64,000 nucleotides of DNA from JADGGV01 sp035715725 (GTDB taxonomy: Bacteria; Gemmatimonadota; Gemmatimonadetes; Longimicrobiales; RSA9), in contig DASTKT010000048.1 in NCBI GenBank assembly GCA_035715725.1, forward strand, positions 1 through 64,000. Reading direction: 5' to 3'. Shown in pieces: positions 31,495 through 41,036 of this stretch. The translations under genes were made by a program, and so were the position numbers. The number at the start of each line of letters is the position of its first letter. The stretch's first letter is position 1. The notes beneath the pieces were generated by a model. The model was not told the DNA's origin. It searched no databases and worked only from the letters and a program-made list of their open reading frames with translations.

Positions 31495-32735
31495 GCGAAG
31501 ATCCTCCCGGCCGCCTCGAGCCCGAGGGCGAGGCGGTCGATCTCCTCGAAGGTCGTATAGGCGAAGCAGGACGCGCGGGCCGTGGCGGGGACGCCGAGGC
31601 GCCGCATCAGCGGCTGCGCGCAATGGTGCCCCGCGCGGATGGCGATACCCTCGGCATCGAGGATGGTTGCGATGTCGTGCGGGTGGACGCCGTCGAGCGC
31701 GAGCGAGAAGACGGCGGTCCGCCCCTCCGGAGAGCGGGGGCCGAGGATGCGGAGCCCGGGCACGTCGAGGAGGCGGTCGAAGACGTAGCGGGCGAGGGCG
31801 TCCTCGTGGGCCTGCACGGCGTCACGGCCGACGGCGTCCCAGAAATCGAGGGCGGCGGCGAGCCCGACGGCGCCGGGCACGTCCGGGGTGCCGGCCTCGA
31901 ACTTGTGCGGCAGCTCGGCCCACGTGGAGTGCTCGAGCTCGACGCGGGCGATCATCTCGCCGCCGCCCTGGTACGGCGGCATGGCCTCGAGCAGCTCGCG
32001 GCGGCCCCAGAGCGCGCCGATCCCCATGGGCCCGCCGACCTTGTGGCCGGAGAACGCGTAGAAATCGCAGCCGAGGGCCTGCACGTCGACGGGGAGGTGC
32101 GCGGCGCCCTGGGCGCCGTCGACCAGGACGAGCGCGCCGGCGGCGTGGGCGCGATCGGCGATCTCGCGCACCGGGTTGATCGTGCCGAGGGCATTCGACG
32201 CATGGCCGACGGCGACGATGCGCGTCCGGTCGGTGAGGAGCTCGTCGAGCTGATCGAGGCGGAGCCGGCCCTCGTCGTCGATGTCGACGGAGCGGAGCAC
32301 CGCGCCGGTGCGCTGGGCGACGAGCTGCCAGGGCACCAGGTTCGAATGGTGCTCGAGGATGGTGACGAGGATCTCGTCGCCGGGGCGCAGGTTGGCGCCG
32401 CCCCAGCTCGCGGCCACGAGGTTGATCGCCTCGGTCGTGCCGCGGACCCAGACGACATCGGCGGCGGACGGCGCGTTCAGGAAGCGCGCGACGGCGGCGC
32501 GGGCGGCCTCGTAGGCGTCCGTCGCGCGGCGCGCGAGCTCGTAGAGGCCGCGATGGACGTTCGCGTTGTCGCGCTCGTAGAAGGTGCGGAGCGCGTCGAG
32601 CACGGCGCGCGGGCGTTGCGCGGTGGCGGCGCTGTCGAGGTAGACGAGCGGGCGCCCGTTGACGTCCTGCGCGAGCGCCGGGAACTCCTTGCGCAGGGCG
32701 GCGAGATCGAGGCCGGGATGTGTGACGGTCGCCAT
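31491..32735 (-). CDS. sufS: Cysteine desulfurase SufS
   Basis: A 414-aa PLP enzyme that mobilises sulfur from cysteine. Seen: YLDSAATAQRP, NVHRGLYELARRAT, the PLP Lys in YAFSGHKVGGPMGIG, and the active Cys in VPATARASCFAYTT; the N-terminal part HHCAQPLMRRLG matches group II desulfurases. The ATG at 32735 follows GTGGGG; an in-frame GTG 12 bp upstream is less likely. It works with SufU on the SufBCD scaffold. Confidence 0.95.
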   Translation of the reverse strand: MATVTHPGLDLAALRKEFPALAQDVNGRPLVYLDSAATAQRPRAVLDALRTFYERDNANVHRGLYELARRATDAYEAARAAVARFLNAPSAADVVWVRGTTEAINLVAASWGGANLRPGDEILVTILEHHSNLVPWQLVAQRTGAVLRSVDIDDEGRLRLDQLDELLTDRTRIVAVGHASNALGTINPVREIADRAHAAGALVLVDGAQGAAHLPVDVQALGCDFYAFSGHKVGGPMGIGALWGRRELLEAMPPYQGGGEMIARVELEHSTWAELPHKFEAGTPDVPGAVGLAAALDFWDAVGRDAVQAHEDALARYVFDRLLDVPGLRILGPRSPEGRTAVFSLALDGVHPHDIATILDAEGIAIRAGHHCAQPLMRRLGVPATARASCFAYTTFEEIDRLALGLEAAGRIFA

Positions 32736-32786
32736 AGAGAACCCCACAAGCGGAATGCCGGCGCGCGGGGCGCCGGGCCGAACATA

Positions 32787-33098
32787 CTACACCGAGACGA
32801 AGATCACGCCCCCCTCGACCTTCACCTCGTAGGCGCGGACGGGGCGGATGGCGGGGAGCGAGAGGGCGCGGCCGGTCCGGACATCGAAGCGGGCGCCGTG
32901 CCAGGCGCACTCGAGCCGGGCGTCATCGAGCTCGCCGGCGGAGAGCGGGAAGTCCTGGTGCGAGCAGTTGTCGCGCAGCGCGTAGATCTCGCCGTCGACG
33001 TTGGCGAGACAGATGCGCTCGTCGCCGATCTCGACACCGAGGAGCGTGCCGGGGGCGACGTCGTCGAGCGACGCCACCCGGATCCACTCGTCGGCCAC
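32787..33098 (-). CDS. Rieske [2Fe-2S] ferredoxin-like protein
   Basis: A 103-aa Rieske-domain protein with cluster ligands CSHQD (residues about 45) and CAWHGARFD. It resembles the NirD/ferredoxin component group. GTG start at 33098, one base after the sufD stop, so it is translationally linked. Such proteins are common inside bacterial SUF operons and may supply electrons for cluster assembly; that role is inferred. Confidence 0.92.
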   Translation of the reverse strand: MADEWIRVASLDDVAPGTLLGVEIGDERICLANVDGEIYALRDNCSHQDFPLSAGELDDARLECAWHGARFDVRTGRALSLPAIRPVRAYEVKVEGGVIFVSV

Positions 33099-33099
33099 G

Positions 33100-34422
33100 T
33101 TACCGGATCTTCCGCTCGATCGCCGTCCGGAGCTCGTCGACGACGGAGGGGAGCGGCAGCCGGTCCAGCACCTCGCCGAAGAAGCCGAAGACGACGAGCC
33201 GTTCCGCGACGGCGCGCGGGATGCCCCGGCTCATGATGTAGAAGAGCTCCTCGTCGTCGAGGTGCCCCACGGTGGAGGCGTGGGAGCAGCGGACGTCGTC
33301 GGCCTCGATCTCGAGGTTGGGGAGCGACGTCGCCTCGGCCCGCTCGGAGAGCAGGAGGTTGCGGTTCGTCTGGTACGCGTCGGTGCGCTGGGCCTTGGGG
33401 AAGACCTTGATGATGCCCCGGAAGACGGTGCGCGCCTTGTCGTAGAGTGCGCCCTTGTAGAGCAGGTCGCTGGACGCGTGCGGGACCGTGTGGTCCTGGC
33501 GCGTGTTCATGTCGAAGTGCTGGTCGCCGTTGGCGAAGTACAGCCCGAGCATGTCGCTGCGGGCGCCGGGGCCGACGAGCGCCGCGGCGTGGTCGACGCG
33601 GGCGACGGAGGCGCCGAGGTTGACGACCATGGTGTCGAGCGCGGCGTCGCGGCCGGCGATCGTGCGCTGCGTGGAGACGTGGCGCACGCCCCCGCCCCAG
33701 CGCTGGAGCGCGACGTAATGGAGCTGCGCGGCGTTGCCGGCGTAGAGCTCGACGGCGCCGATGGAGAGCGTGGGCCGGTCGAAGTCCGGCGAGGCGAACT
33801 CCTCGACGACGGCGACGCGACTTCCCTCCTCGGCGACGACGAGCGTGCGCGGCAGCACTGCGACGCCGGGCTCATCGATCCAGCGGAGGATGCGGATCGG
33901 CTTCTCGATGCGGACGCCGCGCGGGACGTACAGGAAGACGCCGGCCTGCCAGAACGCGGCGTTGAGCGCGGCGAACTTGCCCGCGGCGGCGGGGAGCGCG
34001 CGGCCGGCGAGGTTGGGCTCGACGAGCGCCTCGTGGTCGCGGGCCGCGGCGCGCAGGTCGGCGAGGATCACGCCCTGGCGGCGGAGCTCGTCGTCGATCT
34101 CGACGAGGACAATGGACGGGCCGACCTGGAGCGCGCGGCCGGCGTGCTCCTTCCCCTCGATGCTTTCGAGCGCGGCCGGCGGGAGCTGCGCGCCGGGCTT
34201 CGGCTCGGCCAGCGCGACGGCGTCGAGCTTGAGGAGCCGGACGTCGGTGTAGCGCCACTCCTCCATCCGGGTGGATGGGAGGGGGAGGTCCTCGAACGTA
34301 TGCCAGGCCTCGAAGCGGCGCGCGCGCAGCCAGAGGGCGTCGCCCTCGGCAAGCTGCTCGAGCGCGTCGCGCGTGAAGGCGGCGCCGGTGCGCTCCGCCG
34401 CGGCCAGTGTCGCCTCAGCCAA
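33100..34422 (-). CDS. sufD: Fe-S cluster assembly protein SufD
   Basis: A 440-aa subunit of the SufBC2D scaffold with the beta-helix core. Seen: VPRGVRIEKPIRILRW, RTLVVAEEGSRVAVVEEF, the HYVALQRWGGGVRHVST segment and the C-terminal SHASTVGHLDDEELFYIMSR. The start is a TTG at 34422 that overlaps the end of sufB by 8 nt, with the ribosome binding site GGAGG inside sufB. Confidence 0.94.
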   Translation of the reverse strand: MAEATLAAAERTGAAFTRDALEQLAEGDALWLRARRFEAWHTFEDLPLPSTRMEEWRYTDVRLLKLDAVALAEPKPGAQLPPAALESIEGKEHAGRALQVGPSIVLVEIDDELRRQGVILADLRAAARDHEALVEPNLAGRALPAAAGKFAALNAAFWQAGVFLYVPRGVRIEKPIRILRWIDEPGVAVLPRTLVVAEEGSRVAVVEEFASPDFDRPTLSIGAVELYAGNAAQLHYVALQRWGGGVRHVSTQRTIAGRDAALDTMVVNLGASVARVDHAAALVGPGARSDMLGLYFANGDQHFDMNTRQDHTVPHASSDLLYKGALYDKARTVFRGIIKVFPKAQRTDAYQTNRNLLLSERAEATSLPNLEIEADDVRCSHASTVGHLDDEELFYIMSRGIPRAVAERLVVFGFFGEVLDRLPLPSVVDELRTAIERKIR

Positions 34423-35830
34423 CGCTCCCCTCCATCTCCAGCTCGATGAGTCGGTTGAGCTCCACGGCGTACTCGAGCGGGAGCTGCTTGGCGATGGGCT
34501 CGATGAAGCCCCGGACGATCATGGCGCTGGCCTCCTCCTCGGAAAGGCCGCGGCTCATGAGGTAGAAGAGCTGCTCCTCGCCGATCTTCGAGACCGTGGC
34601 CTCGTGGCCGACGTTGGCGCTGTTCTCCTCGATCTCGATGTAGGGGAACGTGTCGGTCCGGGACGTATCGGTGAGCAGGAGCGCGTCACACTCGACGTTG
34701 GACCGCGCGTTCTTCGCGCCGTCGTAGACCTTGCAGAGCCCCCGGTAGGAAGCGCGGCCGGTCCCGTTGGAGATCGACTTCGAGATGATCTGCGACGTCG
34801 TGTTCGGCGCGGCGTGCACGACCTTGCCGCCGGTGTCCTGGTGCTGCCCGTTGCCGGCGAAGGCGATGGAGAGGATCGAGCCGTGCGCGCCCTCGCCGAC
34901 GAGGTAGCAGGACGGGTACTTCATGGTGAGCTTCGAGCCCAGGTTCCCGTCGAGCCACTCCATCTTGCCGTCCTCGTGAACGAGCGCCCGCTGCGTCACG
35001 AGGTTGTACATGTTGTGGGACCAGTTCTGGATCGTGGTGTAGCGGAAGTGCGCGCCCCGCTTCACGACGATCTCGATGACGCCGGAGTGGAACGACTCCG
35101 TCGAGTAGACGGGCGCGGTACACCCCTCGATGTAGTGGGCGCGCGAGCCCTCGTCGGCGATGATGAGGGTGCGCTCGAACTGGCCCATCTTCTCCTGGTT
35201 GACGCGGAAGTAGGCCTGCAGCGGCGTCTCGATCTCCACGCCCGGCGGGATGTAGACGAAGGAGCCGCCGGACCAGACGGCGGAGTTCAGCGCGGCGAAC
35301 TTGTTGTCCGCAGGCGGCACGACGGTGCCGAAGTACTCGCGGAACAGGTCCGGGTACTTCCGCAGCCCGTCCTCGATCGACTCGAAGATGATCCCCTTGT
35401 CCTCCCACTCCTTCTTCAGCGAGTGGTAGACCATCTCCGACTCGTACTGCGCGCCGACGCCGGCGAGCACCTTCCGCTCGGCCTCGGGGATGCCGAGCTT
35501 CTCGAACGTGCGCTTGATCTCCTCGGGCACGTCCTCCCAGGAGCGCTCCATCTTCTCCTGCGGGCGGACGTAGTAGTAGATCTCGTCGAGGACCGCTTCG
35601 AGCTGCGAGAGATCGCCGCCCCACGCGGGCATCGGCTTCGAGAGGTAGACCTCCAGCGCCTTCAGCCGGAACTTCAGCATCCACTCGGGCTCGCCCTTGT
35701 GGGCCGAGATCTGCCGGACGATCTCCTCGTCCAGCCCCGGCCGGGCCCTGAACACCGGCTGCCCCTCGGTGACGAAGCCGTACTTGTACTCGTCGAGACC
35801 GAGGTTCGAGGCGGTTTCGTTATATGGCAT
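34415..35830 (-). CDS. sufB: Fe-S cluster assembly protein SufB
   Basis: A 471-aa scaffold subunit. Conserved stretches: KPMPAWGGDLSQLE, FGTVVPPADNKFAALNSAVW, FVYIPPGVEIETPLQAYFR, IEGCTAPVYST, and NVECDALLLTDTSRTDTFPY with the functional Cys. Length is standard. GAGGAT lies directly before the ATG, in addition to GGAGGAACT further up. A 293-bp non-coding stretch separates it from sufC, which is unusual inside a suf operon. Confidence 0.97.
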   Translation of the reverse strand: MPYNETASNLGLDEYKYGFVTEGQPVFRARPGLDEEIVRQISAHKGEPEWMLKFRLKALEVYLSKPMPAWGGDLSQLEAVLDEIYYYVRPQEKMERSWEDVPEEIKRTFEKLGIPEAERKVLAGVGAQYESEMVYHSLKKEWEDKGIIFESIEDGLRKYPDLFREYFGTVVPPADNKFAALNSAVWSGGSFVYIPPGVEIETPLQAYFRVNQEKMGQFERTLIIADEGSRAHYIEGCTAPVYSTESFHSGVIEIVVKRGAHFRYTTIQNWSHNMYNLVTQRALVHEDGKMEWLDGNLGSKLTMKYPSCYLVGEGAHGSILSIAFAGNGQHQDTGGKVVHAAPNTTSQIISKSISNGTGRASYRGLCKVYDGAKNARSNVECDALLLTDTSRTDTFPYIEIEENSANVGHEATVSKIGEEQLFYLMSRGLSEEEASAMIVRGFIEPIAKQLPLEYAVELNRLIELEMEGSVG

Positions 35831-36123
35831 ATCCTCAGTTCCTCCGGCGCGGCGGCGGCGTGCGGTCCGCACGCTCGCTGCGCTCGCTATCGCGGCGCCG
35901 CCCGCCGCGTGATCGGCACGCTCGTCCGGCCCACGGCCGCGGCGCTGCGCGCCGCGAGGAGCCTCGATCGTGCTGGGCGAGAACGGCGGCGGACCGCCGC
36001 TCCCGGGATTCTCCACTCCCTCGTTTCACCCGCTGATACTGCCGTGATACCCCGTCCACGCGATCCCACCCACTCCCGTCGCGGCCGGTATCGTGCCGGC
36101 GAGCGCCGGGCACGGCCGCCGCG
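35831..36123. other. 293-bp gap between sufC and sufB with palindromic modules
   Basis: No gene is seen. The half near sufB contains GC palindromic modules (for example GGCGCTGCGCGCCGCGAGG at 35941-35959, identical to 38216-38234, and ACGCTCGCTGCGCTCGCT), so it belongs to the same repeat family as the 38.1-38.6 kb region. It may carry an internal promoter or a processing site; neither is evident. Confidence 0.6.
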
Positions 36124-36891
<768 letters not shown>

Positions 36892-36947
36892 TTGGATCCC
36901 TTCCCGTGAACCGCCCGCGTGCCGTGCTCCGCCGCGGGGCGGGCGAA

Positions 36948-36962
36948 CAAGAATGATTCTCG
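36948..36962 (-). promoter_or_regulatory. Palindromic operator-like site at suf transcription start
   Basis: CAAGAATGATTCTCG (36948-36962) is a 7-1-7 imperfect palindrome (6 of 7 pairs) that covers the predicted start of suf transcription. Its form resembles a Fur-type 7-1-7 site. Iron or redox control of suf is normal in bacteria, but the regulator here is inferred. Confidence 0.5.
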
Positions 36963-36972
36963 ATATCAAAGA

Positions 36973-37001
36973 AACGTACCGCCCGCGAGAGACAGTGTCA
37001 A
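36973..37001 (-). promoter_or_regulatory. Sigma70-type promoter of the SUF operon
   Basis: On the minus strand TTGACA (37001-36996) is followed after exactly 17 bp by TACGTT (36978-36973). It lies 82 bp upstream of the sufC start. The plus-strand remainder of the gap up to 37265 is G-rich with no clear promoter for the patatin gene. Confidence 0.78.
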
Positions 37002-37265
37002 GAGTCGAAAAATGGCGTGGTTACGGGATCTTTAGGGGGTTCGGGCGGGGTAGGAAAGGGGGGCGGGAGAGAGGGGCGGCGGGAACGGTTTCGTTGCCGC
37101 GGGCGGGGCGGCGGGGGCAGGTTGGGGTCCCTCGCGCCGGAGCCCAGGCGTCGGCGGGAGTGGCCCTTCCGGGGGCCGCCGGACGCGGGCGGCGGGTCCT
37201 TCAGGCGACAGTGCACGAGCCCGTGGTGGGCGTCCCGGCGGGCGGCACCTGAAACGGAGTCCCGA

Positions 37266-38105
37266 ATGAGGAAAGTGATCCTGGTGTTGGGGGGCGGCGG
37301 CATGAAGGGGCTGGCGCATGTCGGCGCGTGGAAGGCGGTGGAGGAGGCCGGGCTCGAGGTGACGGAGATCGTGGGGACGAGCATTGGCGCGCTGGTGGGG
37401 GCATGCATCGCGGCGGGCGAAGGGTGGGCGGAGATGGCGCCGCGGGCGCTGGAGCTGCAGAAGCGGGACATCGTGTCGCTGAACGGGCGGGCGCTGCTGA
37501 TCAACGGGATCCGGCAGGAGAGCGTGTTCCGGGCGGAGCCGTTTCGGGCGTACATCGAGCGGACGCTGCCGGCGAAGGATTTCTCGGAGCTGCGGATCCC
37601 GTTGTCGATCAACGCGGTGGACCTGGAGGACGGGCGGACGGAGTGGTTCGGCGCGGGAGGCCGGACGGACGTGGCGCTGGCGGAGGCGGTGTACGCCTCG
37701 TGCGCGCTGCCGGTCTTTTTTCCGGCGGCACGGATCGGGGACCGGTGCTACGTGGACGGCGGGGTCCGGTCGGCGCTACCGATCGAGCGGGCGGCGGAGC
37801 GGGGGGCGGAGCTGGTGGTGGCGGTGGATGTCGCGGCGGGGGAGGTGAAGGACTCGCTGGACACGCTGTCGAAGGGGATGATCGCGGTGCAGCACCGGGC
37901 GTTCGACATCATGGCGTACGCGCACCGGCAGGCGCAGCTCGCGGCGTGGGCGGGTCCCCGGCTGGTGCGGATCCGGCCGGAGCTGGAGGGTCACTCGACG
38001 TTCGACTTCACGCAGACGAAGTACTTCCTGGAAGAGGGGTACCGGGCGGCGAGGCGGGCGCTGGCGCCGTTCGCGGTGCCGGAGGTGCGGCGCACGTCCG
38101 CGTAG
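37266..38105 (+). CDS. Patatin-like phospholipase (RssA/NTE type)
   Basis: A 279-aa serine lipase-like protein. The oxyanion motif is VLGGGGMKGLAHVG at the N-terminus, the nucleophile Ser is in IVGTSIGALVGA, and the catalytic Asp is in YVDGGVRSALP. The length fits the RssA group of bacterial patatins with only the catalytic domain. No signal peptide. GGAG precedes the ATG by 5 nt. It probably hydrolyses phospholipid or lysophospholipid acyl esters. Confidence 0.91.
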   Translation: MRKVILVLGGGGMKGLAHVGAWKAVEEAGLEVTEIVGTSIGALVGACIAAGEGWAEMAPRALELQKRDIVSLNGRALLINGIRQESVFRAEPFRAYIERTLPAKDFSELRIPLSINAVDLEDGRTEWFGAGGRTDVALAEAVYASCALPVFFPAARIGDRCYVDGGVRSALPIERAAERGAELVVAVDVAAGEVKDSLDTLSKGMIAVQHRAFDIMAYAHRQAQLAAWAGPRLVRIRPELEGHSTFDFTQTKYFLEEGYRAARRALAPFAVPEVRRTSA

Positions 38106-38170
38106 CCTTCGCGGCGCGTAGCGCCGCGCACGTTTCACTGTCGTGGCCCTGCGGGCCACGCACGCTGGCG

Positions 38171-38233
38171 CTGTCGCTCGCCTGCGGCGAGCGTACGCCG
38201 CTACGCGGCTGTAGCGGCGCTGCGCGCCGCGAG
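38171..38233. repeat. 63-bp inverted repeat, left arm
   Basis: Matches the reverse complement of 38440-38502 at 61 of 63 positions. It begins CTGTCGCTCGCCTGCGG and ends GCGCGCCGCGAG, and is itself built of three small hairpins. Confidence 0.93.
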
Positions 38234-38439
38234 GTGCGGGGCCGCCGCTACCGGGCCCTCACGCGCTCCGGCGCGGGGCCGTCACGCGGCCGGGCGGTGC
38301 CGCTGCCCTTCGTGCCCCGACCTTCGTATCCGTACCCCTACCGGTACCCGTACCCGATCGGTTCACCTGTCGTGGGCCTCGGCCGCCGACGCCGGCGCGA
38401 GGACCCGCAGGCTCGCACGGCCCCAGGGTCGTTGTCGTT

Positions 38440-38502
38440 CTCGCGGCGCGCAGCGCCGCTACAGCCGCGCAGCGGCGTGCGCTCGCCGCAGGCGAGCGAC
38501 AG
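38440..38502. repeat. 63-bp inverted repeat, right arm
   Basis: Partner of 38171-38233, separated from it by 206 bp. The two mismatches are transitions at paired positions. Confidence 0.93.
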
Positions 38503-38600
38503 AGAAACGTGCGCGGCCGAAGGCCGCTACAGCGAGCAACGCGAGCGTGCGCGAGCCGCCAGGCGAGCGACAGCGCGAGCGTGCGCGGCGCTACGCGCCG

Positions 38601-39338
38601 CTAACGGTCGACTCCGCTGGCGCGGAGGGCGACGATGAGACAGAGGAGCCAGAAGAGCCCGAGGCTGAAGCCGCCGAGGAGGTCGGTCGGCCAGTGGGCG
38701 CCCATGCGGAGGCGGCCGAGGGCGGTCAGGAACGTGAGGCCGAGCACGACGAGGGGCGCGGCGAGCCGCTCGATCCAGCTCCGGCTGGCGAGGATGAGGA
38801 AGTAGGCGAGGATGCCGTAGACGACGAGGGTCTTGCCGGTGTGGCCGGAGGGGAAGGAGGAGAAGCCGGGCGCGATGGCGCCGTCGAGGACGAGCCTGGG
38901 CCTCTGGCGGGGCCATGCGGCCCAGCCGATGCGGACGACGAGGTCGAGGACGACGTAGGCGAGGACAAGGCTGAGGGCGCGGAACGTCCGGCGGTTCCAG
39001 GCGGCGATGCCGGCGGTGAGGCCGACCAGGATCCAGAGCGTGATGTCGGTGCCGATCGTCTGGAACCAGATCGCGCTGGAGATGGAGATGCCGGAGTCCG
39101 CGATGGCGCGGAGCTCGAAAGCGGGCTCCCAGGCGAGCGAGCCGTCGGCGACGGCATGCTGCATCAGCCGGATGAGCAGGAAGAGGAAGGCGACGATGGC
39201 GACGGCGCCGACGCCGACGAGGAGGAGCCAGCGCCTGCGGGCGGCGGGCGGCACGGCGCGCCATCCCTCGGCGGCCCGGCGGCCGAGCTCGCGGAGCAGT
39301 CTCCCGATCGCGGAGCGGCCGCCTCCGCCGCGCTCCAC
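38601..39338 (-). CDS. PAP2-family phosphatase
   Basis: A 245-aa membrane phosphatase with six hydrophobic segments and all three PAP2 motifs: RQRPRLVLD, SFPSGHTG and RLRMGAHWPTDLLGG. Motifs 2 and 3 carry the catalytic His residues. It is of the undecaprenyl-diphosphatase/lipid-phosphatase type. GTG start at 39338. Downstream of dacB on the same strand with 59 bp between, so both may act in the envelope. Confidence 0.92.
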   Translation of the reverse strand: MERGGGGRSAIGRLLRELGRRAAEGWRAVPPAARRRWLLLVGVGAVAIVAFLFLLIRLMQHAVADGSLAWEPAFELRAIADSGISISSAIWFQTIGTDITLWILVGLTAGIAAWNRRTFRALSLVLAYVVLDLVVRIGWAAWPRQRPRLVLDGAIAPGFSSFPSGHTGKTLVVYGILAYFLILASRSWIERLAAPLVVLGLTFLTALGRLRMGAHWPTDLLGGFSLGLFWLLCLIVALRASGVDR

Positions 39339-39397
39339 GGCTCAGCCCTTCGCGGATGGTGGGCGGGGGTTCCTCGCCGGGCGCACGGGAGCCGGAG

Positions 39398-40912
39398 TCA
39401 TTGCGTGGCTCCGCTGCGCGCGAGCTGCAGGACGATCCGGTCGATGGCGGCCCGGATGAGGCCGGAGGGCACGCCGCTGCCGTTCGACTGGATGCTGAAC
39501 ACGAGGTCGTGGCCGGCGTCGGTCCGGAGGATTCCGCTGAGCGAGTTCACGTTGGCGATGGACCCCGTCTTGGCGAAGAGCCGTCCCCTGAGCGTCTCCA
39601 GTCGCCGGGAGAGGGTGCCCCGCTCGCCGGGCTGGGCGAGCGCGGTGCGGTAGGTTGCCCCCCACGGCGCGCGGCTGCCGTAGGCGAGCAGCCGGACGAT
39701 GGTCTCGGGAGTTAGCAGGTTCTGGGCCGAGAGGCCGGAGCCGTCGCGGAGCGAGAAGGCGAGCGAGTCGATCTTCACGCTGTCGATGAGGAAGCGGCGT
39801 TCGACCCGGAGGCCGGTGGACCAGGCGCCGCGCCCGGCCTTCTCGAGGCCGAGCGTCTTCAGCACCTGCTCGGCCATCCAGTTGTCGCTGGGCTTGAGGA
39901 TCGCGGCGACGATCTCGGCGATGGGCGGCGAGGTCCAGGACGCGATGCGGCCGAGGGTCGGCTGAGCACGCAGCCGCCGGGCCTCGAGCGTGTCGTGGAC
40001 GATGCGGACGGCGCCGGTGACGCGGATGCCGCGCTGCTCGAGGGCGGACTGGAGCGCGCGGGCGGCGTAGGTCTCGGGGTTGGCCGACGCGAGGTTGACG
40101 GTATCCGGCGCGGCGGCGAGCGGAATGCTGCCGCGCAGGTAGAGCGTGTCGTTGCCGGCCCAGCGCTCGGCGTCGAAATCGCGGCGCGTGCCGCTCGGGC
40201 TCGTCGTCAGGGCGGTCACGACGGGCTCGACGGGCTCGGGCCCGAGGAAGCGGGCGGCGGCGGGGAGCCCCACCCCGAGCCCCGGGAGCAGCACCAGGCC
40301 GAACGTGCCTTCGCCCACGGCGATGGCGCCCGTGGCGGCGCCATAGTCGGCGACGAGGTCGCCGATCTCCCAGGACGGATTCACCAGCATCGGCTCGAAG
40401 GCACTGGCATCGATGACGAGGTCGCCATCGATGCGGCGCACGCCGGCGGCGCGAACGGAATCGGCCAGCGCCTCGGGGACGGCGAAGTTGGCGGGCTGGA
40501 ACGTGGCGGACCAGGTCGGATCGCCGCGGGCGACGAGCAGCAGCCCCCGGGAGTCGCCGGGGCGGGCGCCGGGCCCGAGCGTGAAGAGCTCGGTACGATA
40601 GCGGTAATCGGGGCCGAGGAGCGCCATCGCCGTCGTCGTCGCCACGAGCTTGGTGTTGGACGCGGGGACGAAGTGCTTGCGCGCGTTCAGCTCGTAGACC
40701 ATGCGGTCCGCCGCGGGGTCGTAGACGGCGATGCCCCAATGGGTCCGGTCGAGCGGCACGGCGCCGACGATGGAGTCGACGGCGGCGGCGAGGCCGCGCG
40801 CGGGCGTGGGCCGAGCGCCGCGCGCGAGAGGCGCGCAGCCGCCGAGGAGGAGGAGCGCGGCGGCGGTCGCGGCCACGCGGCATCGCGTCGAGCGCAGGAT
40901 CGTGTTGGTCAT
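39398..40912 (-). CDS. dacB: D-alanyl-D-alanine carboxypeptidase/endopeptidase (peptidase S13)
   Basis: A 504-aa penicillin-binding protein 4-like enzyme, here with a lipoprotein signal (AATAAALLLLGGC). The active-site motifs are SxxK (PASNTKLVAT), SxN (KPSDNWMAEQ) and KTG (FAKTGSIANVNSLSG). The long insert between SxxK and SxN is typical of S13. It trims D-Ala from murein peptides in the periplasm. Confidence 0.94.
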   Translation of the reverse strand: MTNTILRSTRCRVAATAAALLLLGGCAPLARGARPTPARGLAAAVDSIVGAVPLDRTHWGIAVYDPAADRMVYELNARKHFVPASNTKLVATTTAMALLGPDYRYRTELFTLGPGARPGDSRGLLLVARGDPTWSATFQPANFAVPEALADSVRAAGVRRIDGDLVIDASAFEPMLVNPSWEIGDLVADYGAATGAIAVGEGTFGLVLLPGLGVGLPAAARFLGPEPVEPVVTALTTSPSGTRRDFDAERWAGNDTLYLRGSIPLAAAPDTVNLASANPETYAARALQSALEQRGIRVTGAVRIVHDTLEARRLRAQPTLGRIASWTSPPIAEIVAAILKPSDNWMAEQVLKTLGLEKAGRGAWSTGLRVERRFLIDSVKIDSLAFSLRDGSGLSAQNLLTPETIVRLLAYGSRAPWGATYRTALAQPGERGTLSRRLETLRGRLFAKTGSIANVNSLSGILRTDAGHDLVFSIQSNGSGVPSGLIRAAIDRIVLQLARSGATQ

Positions 40913-41036
40913 GGGCGCGGAAGATATGGGCGGTGCGCGGGACGGGCGAGCCCGTCATGGGCCGGAACGGAAGGTCGCAGGGGTACGCGGCTTGCGCCAT
41001 CCTCGCGGCGAACCCGTTCGAAGCCGAGGAGGGACG

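Larger units (their letters stand above)
38106..38600. repeat. Intergenic mosaic of GC palindromic modules
   Basis: A 495-bp non-coding region made of short hairpins joined by conserved linkers. Hairpins include CGTGGCCCTGCGGGCCACG, GCTCGCCTGCGGCGAGC, GGCCGAAGGCC and GGCGCTACGCGCC; linkers include GGCGAGCGACAG and ACGTGCGCGGC in both orientations. The stems differ between copies but stay paired. The spacer between the two long arms contains a run of CGTACCC-type repeats (about 38325-38358). No open frame with coding character is seen. Confidence 0.85.
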
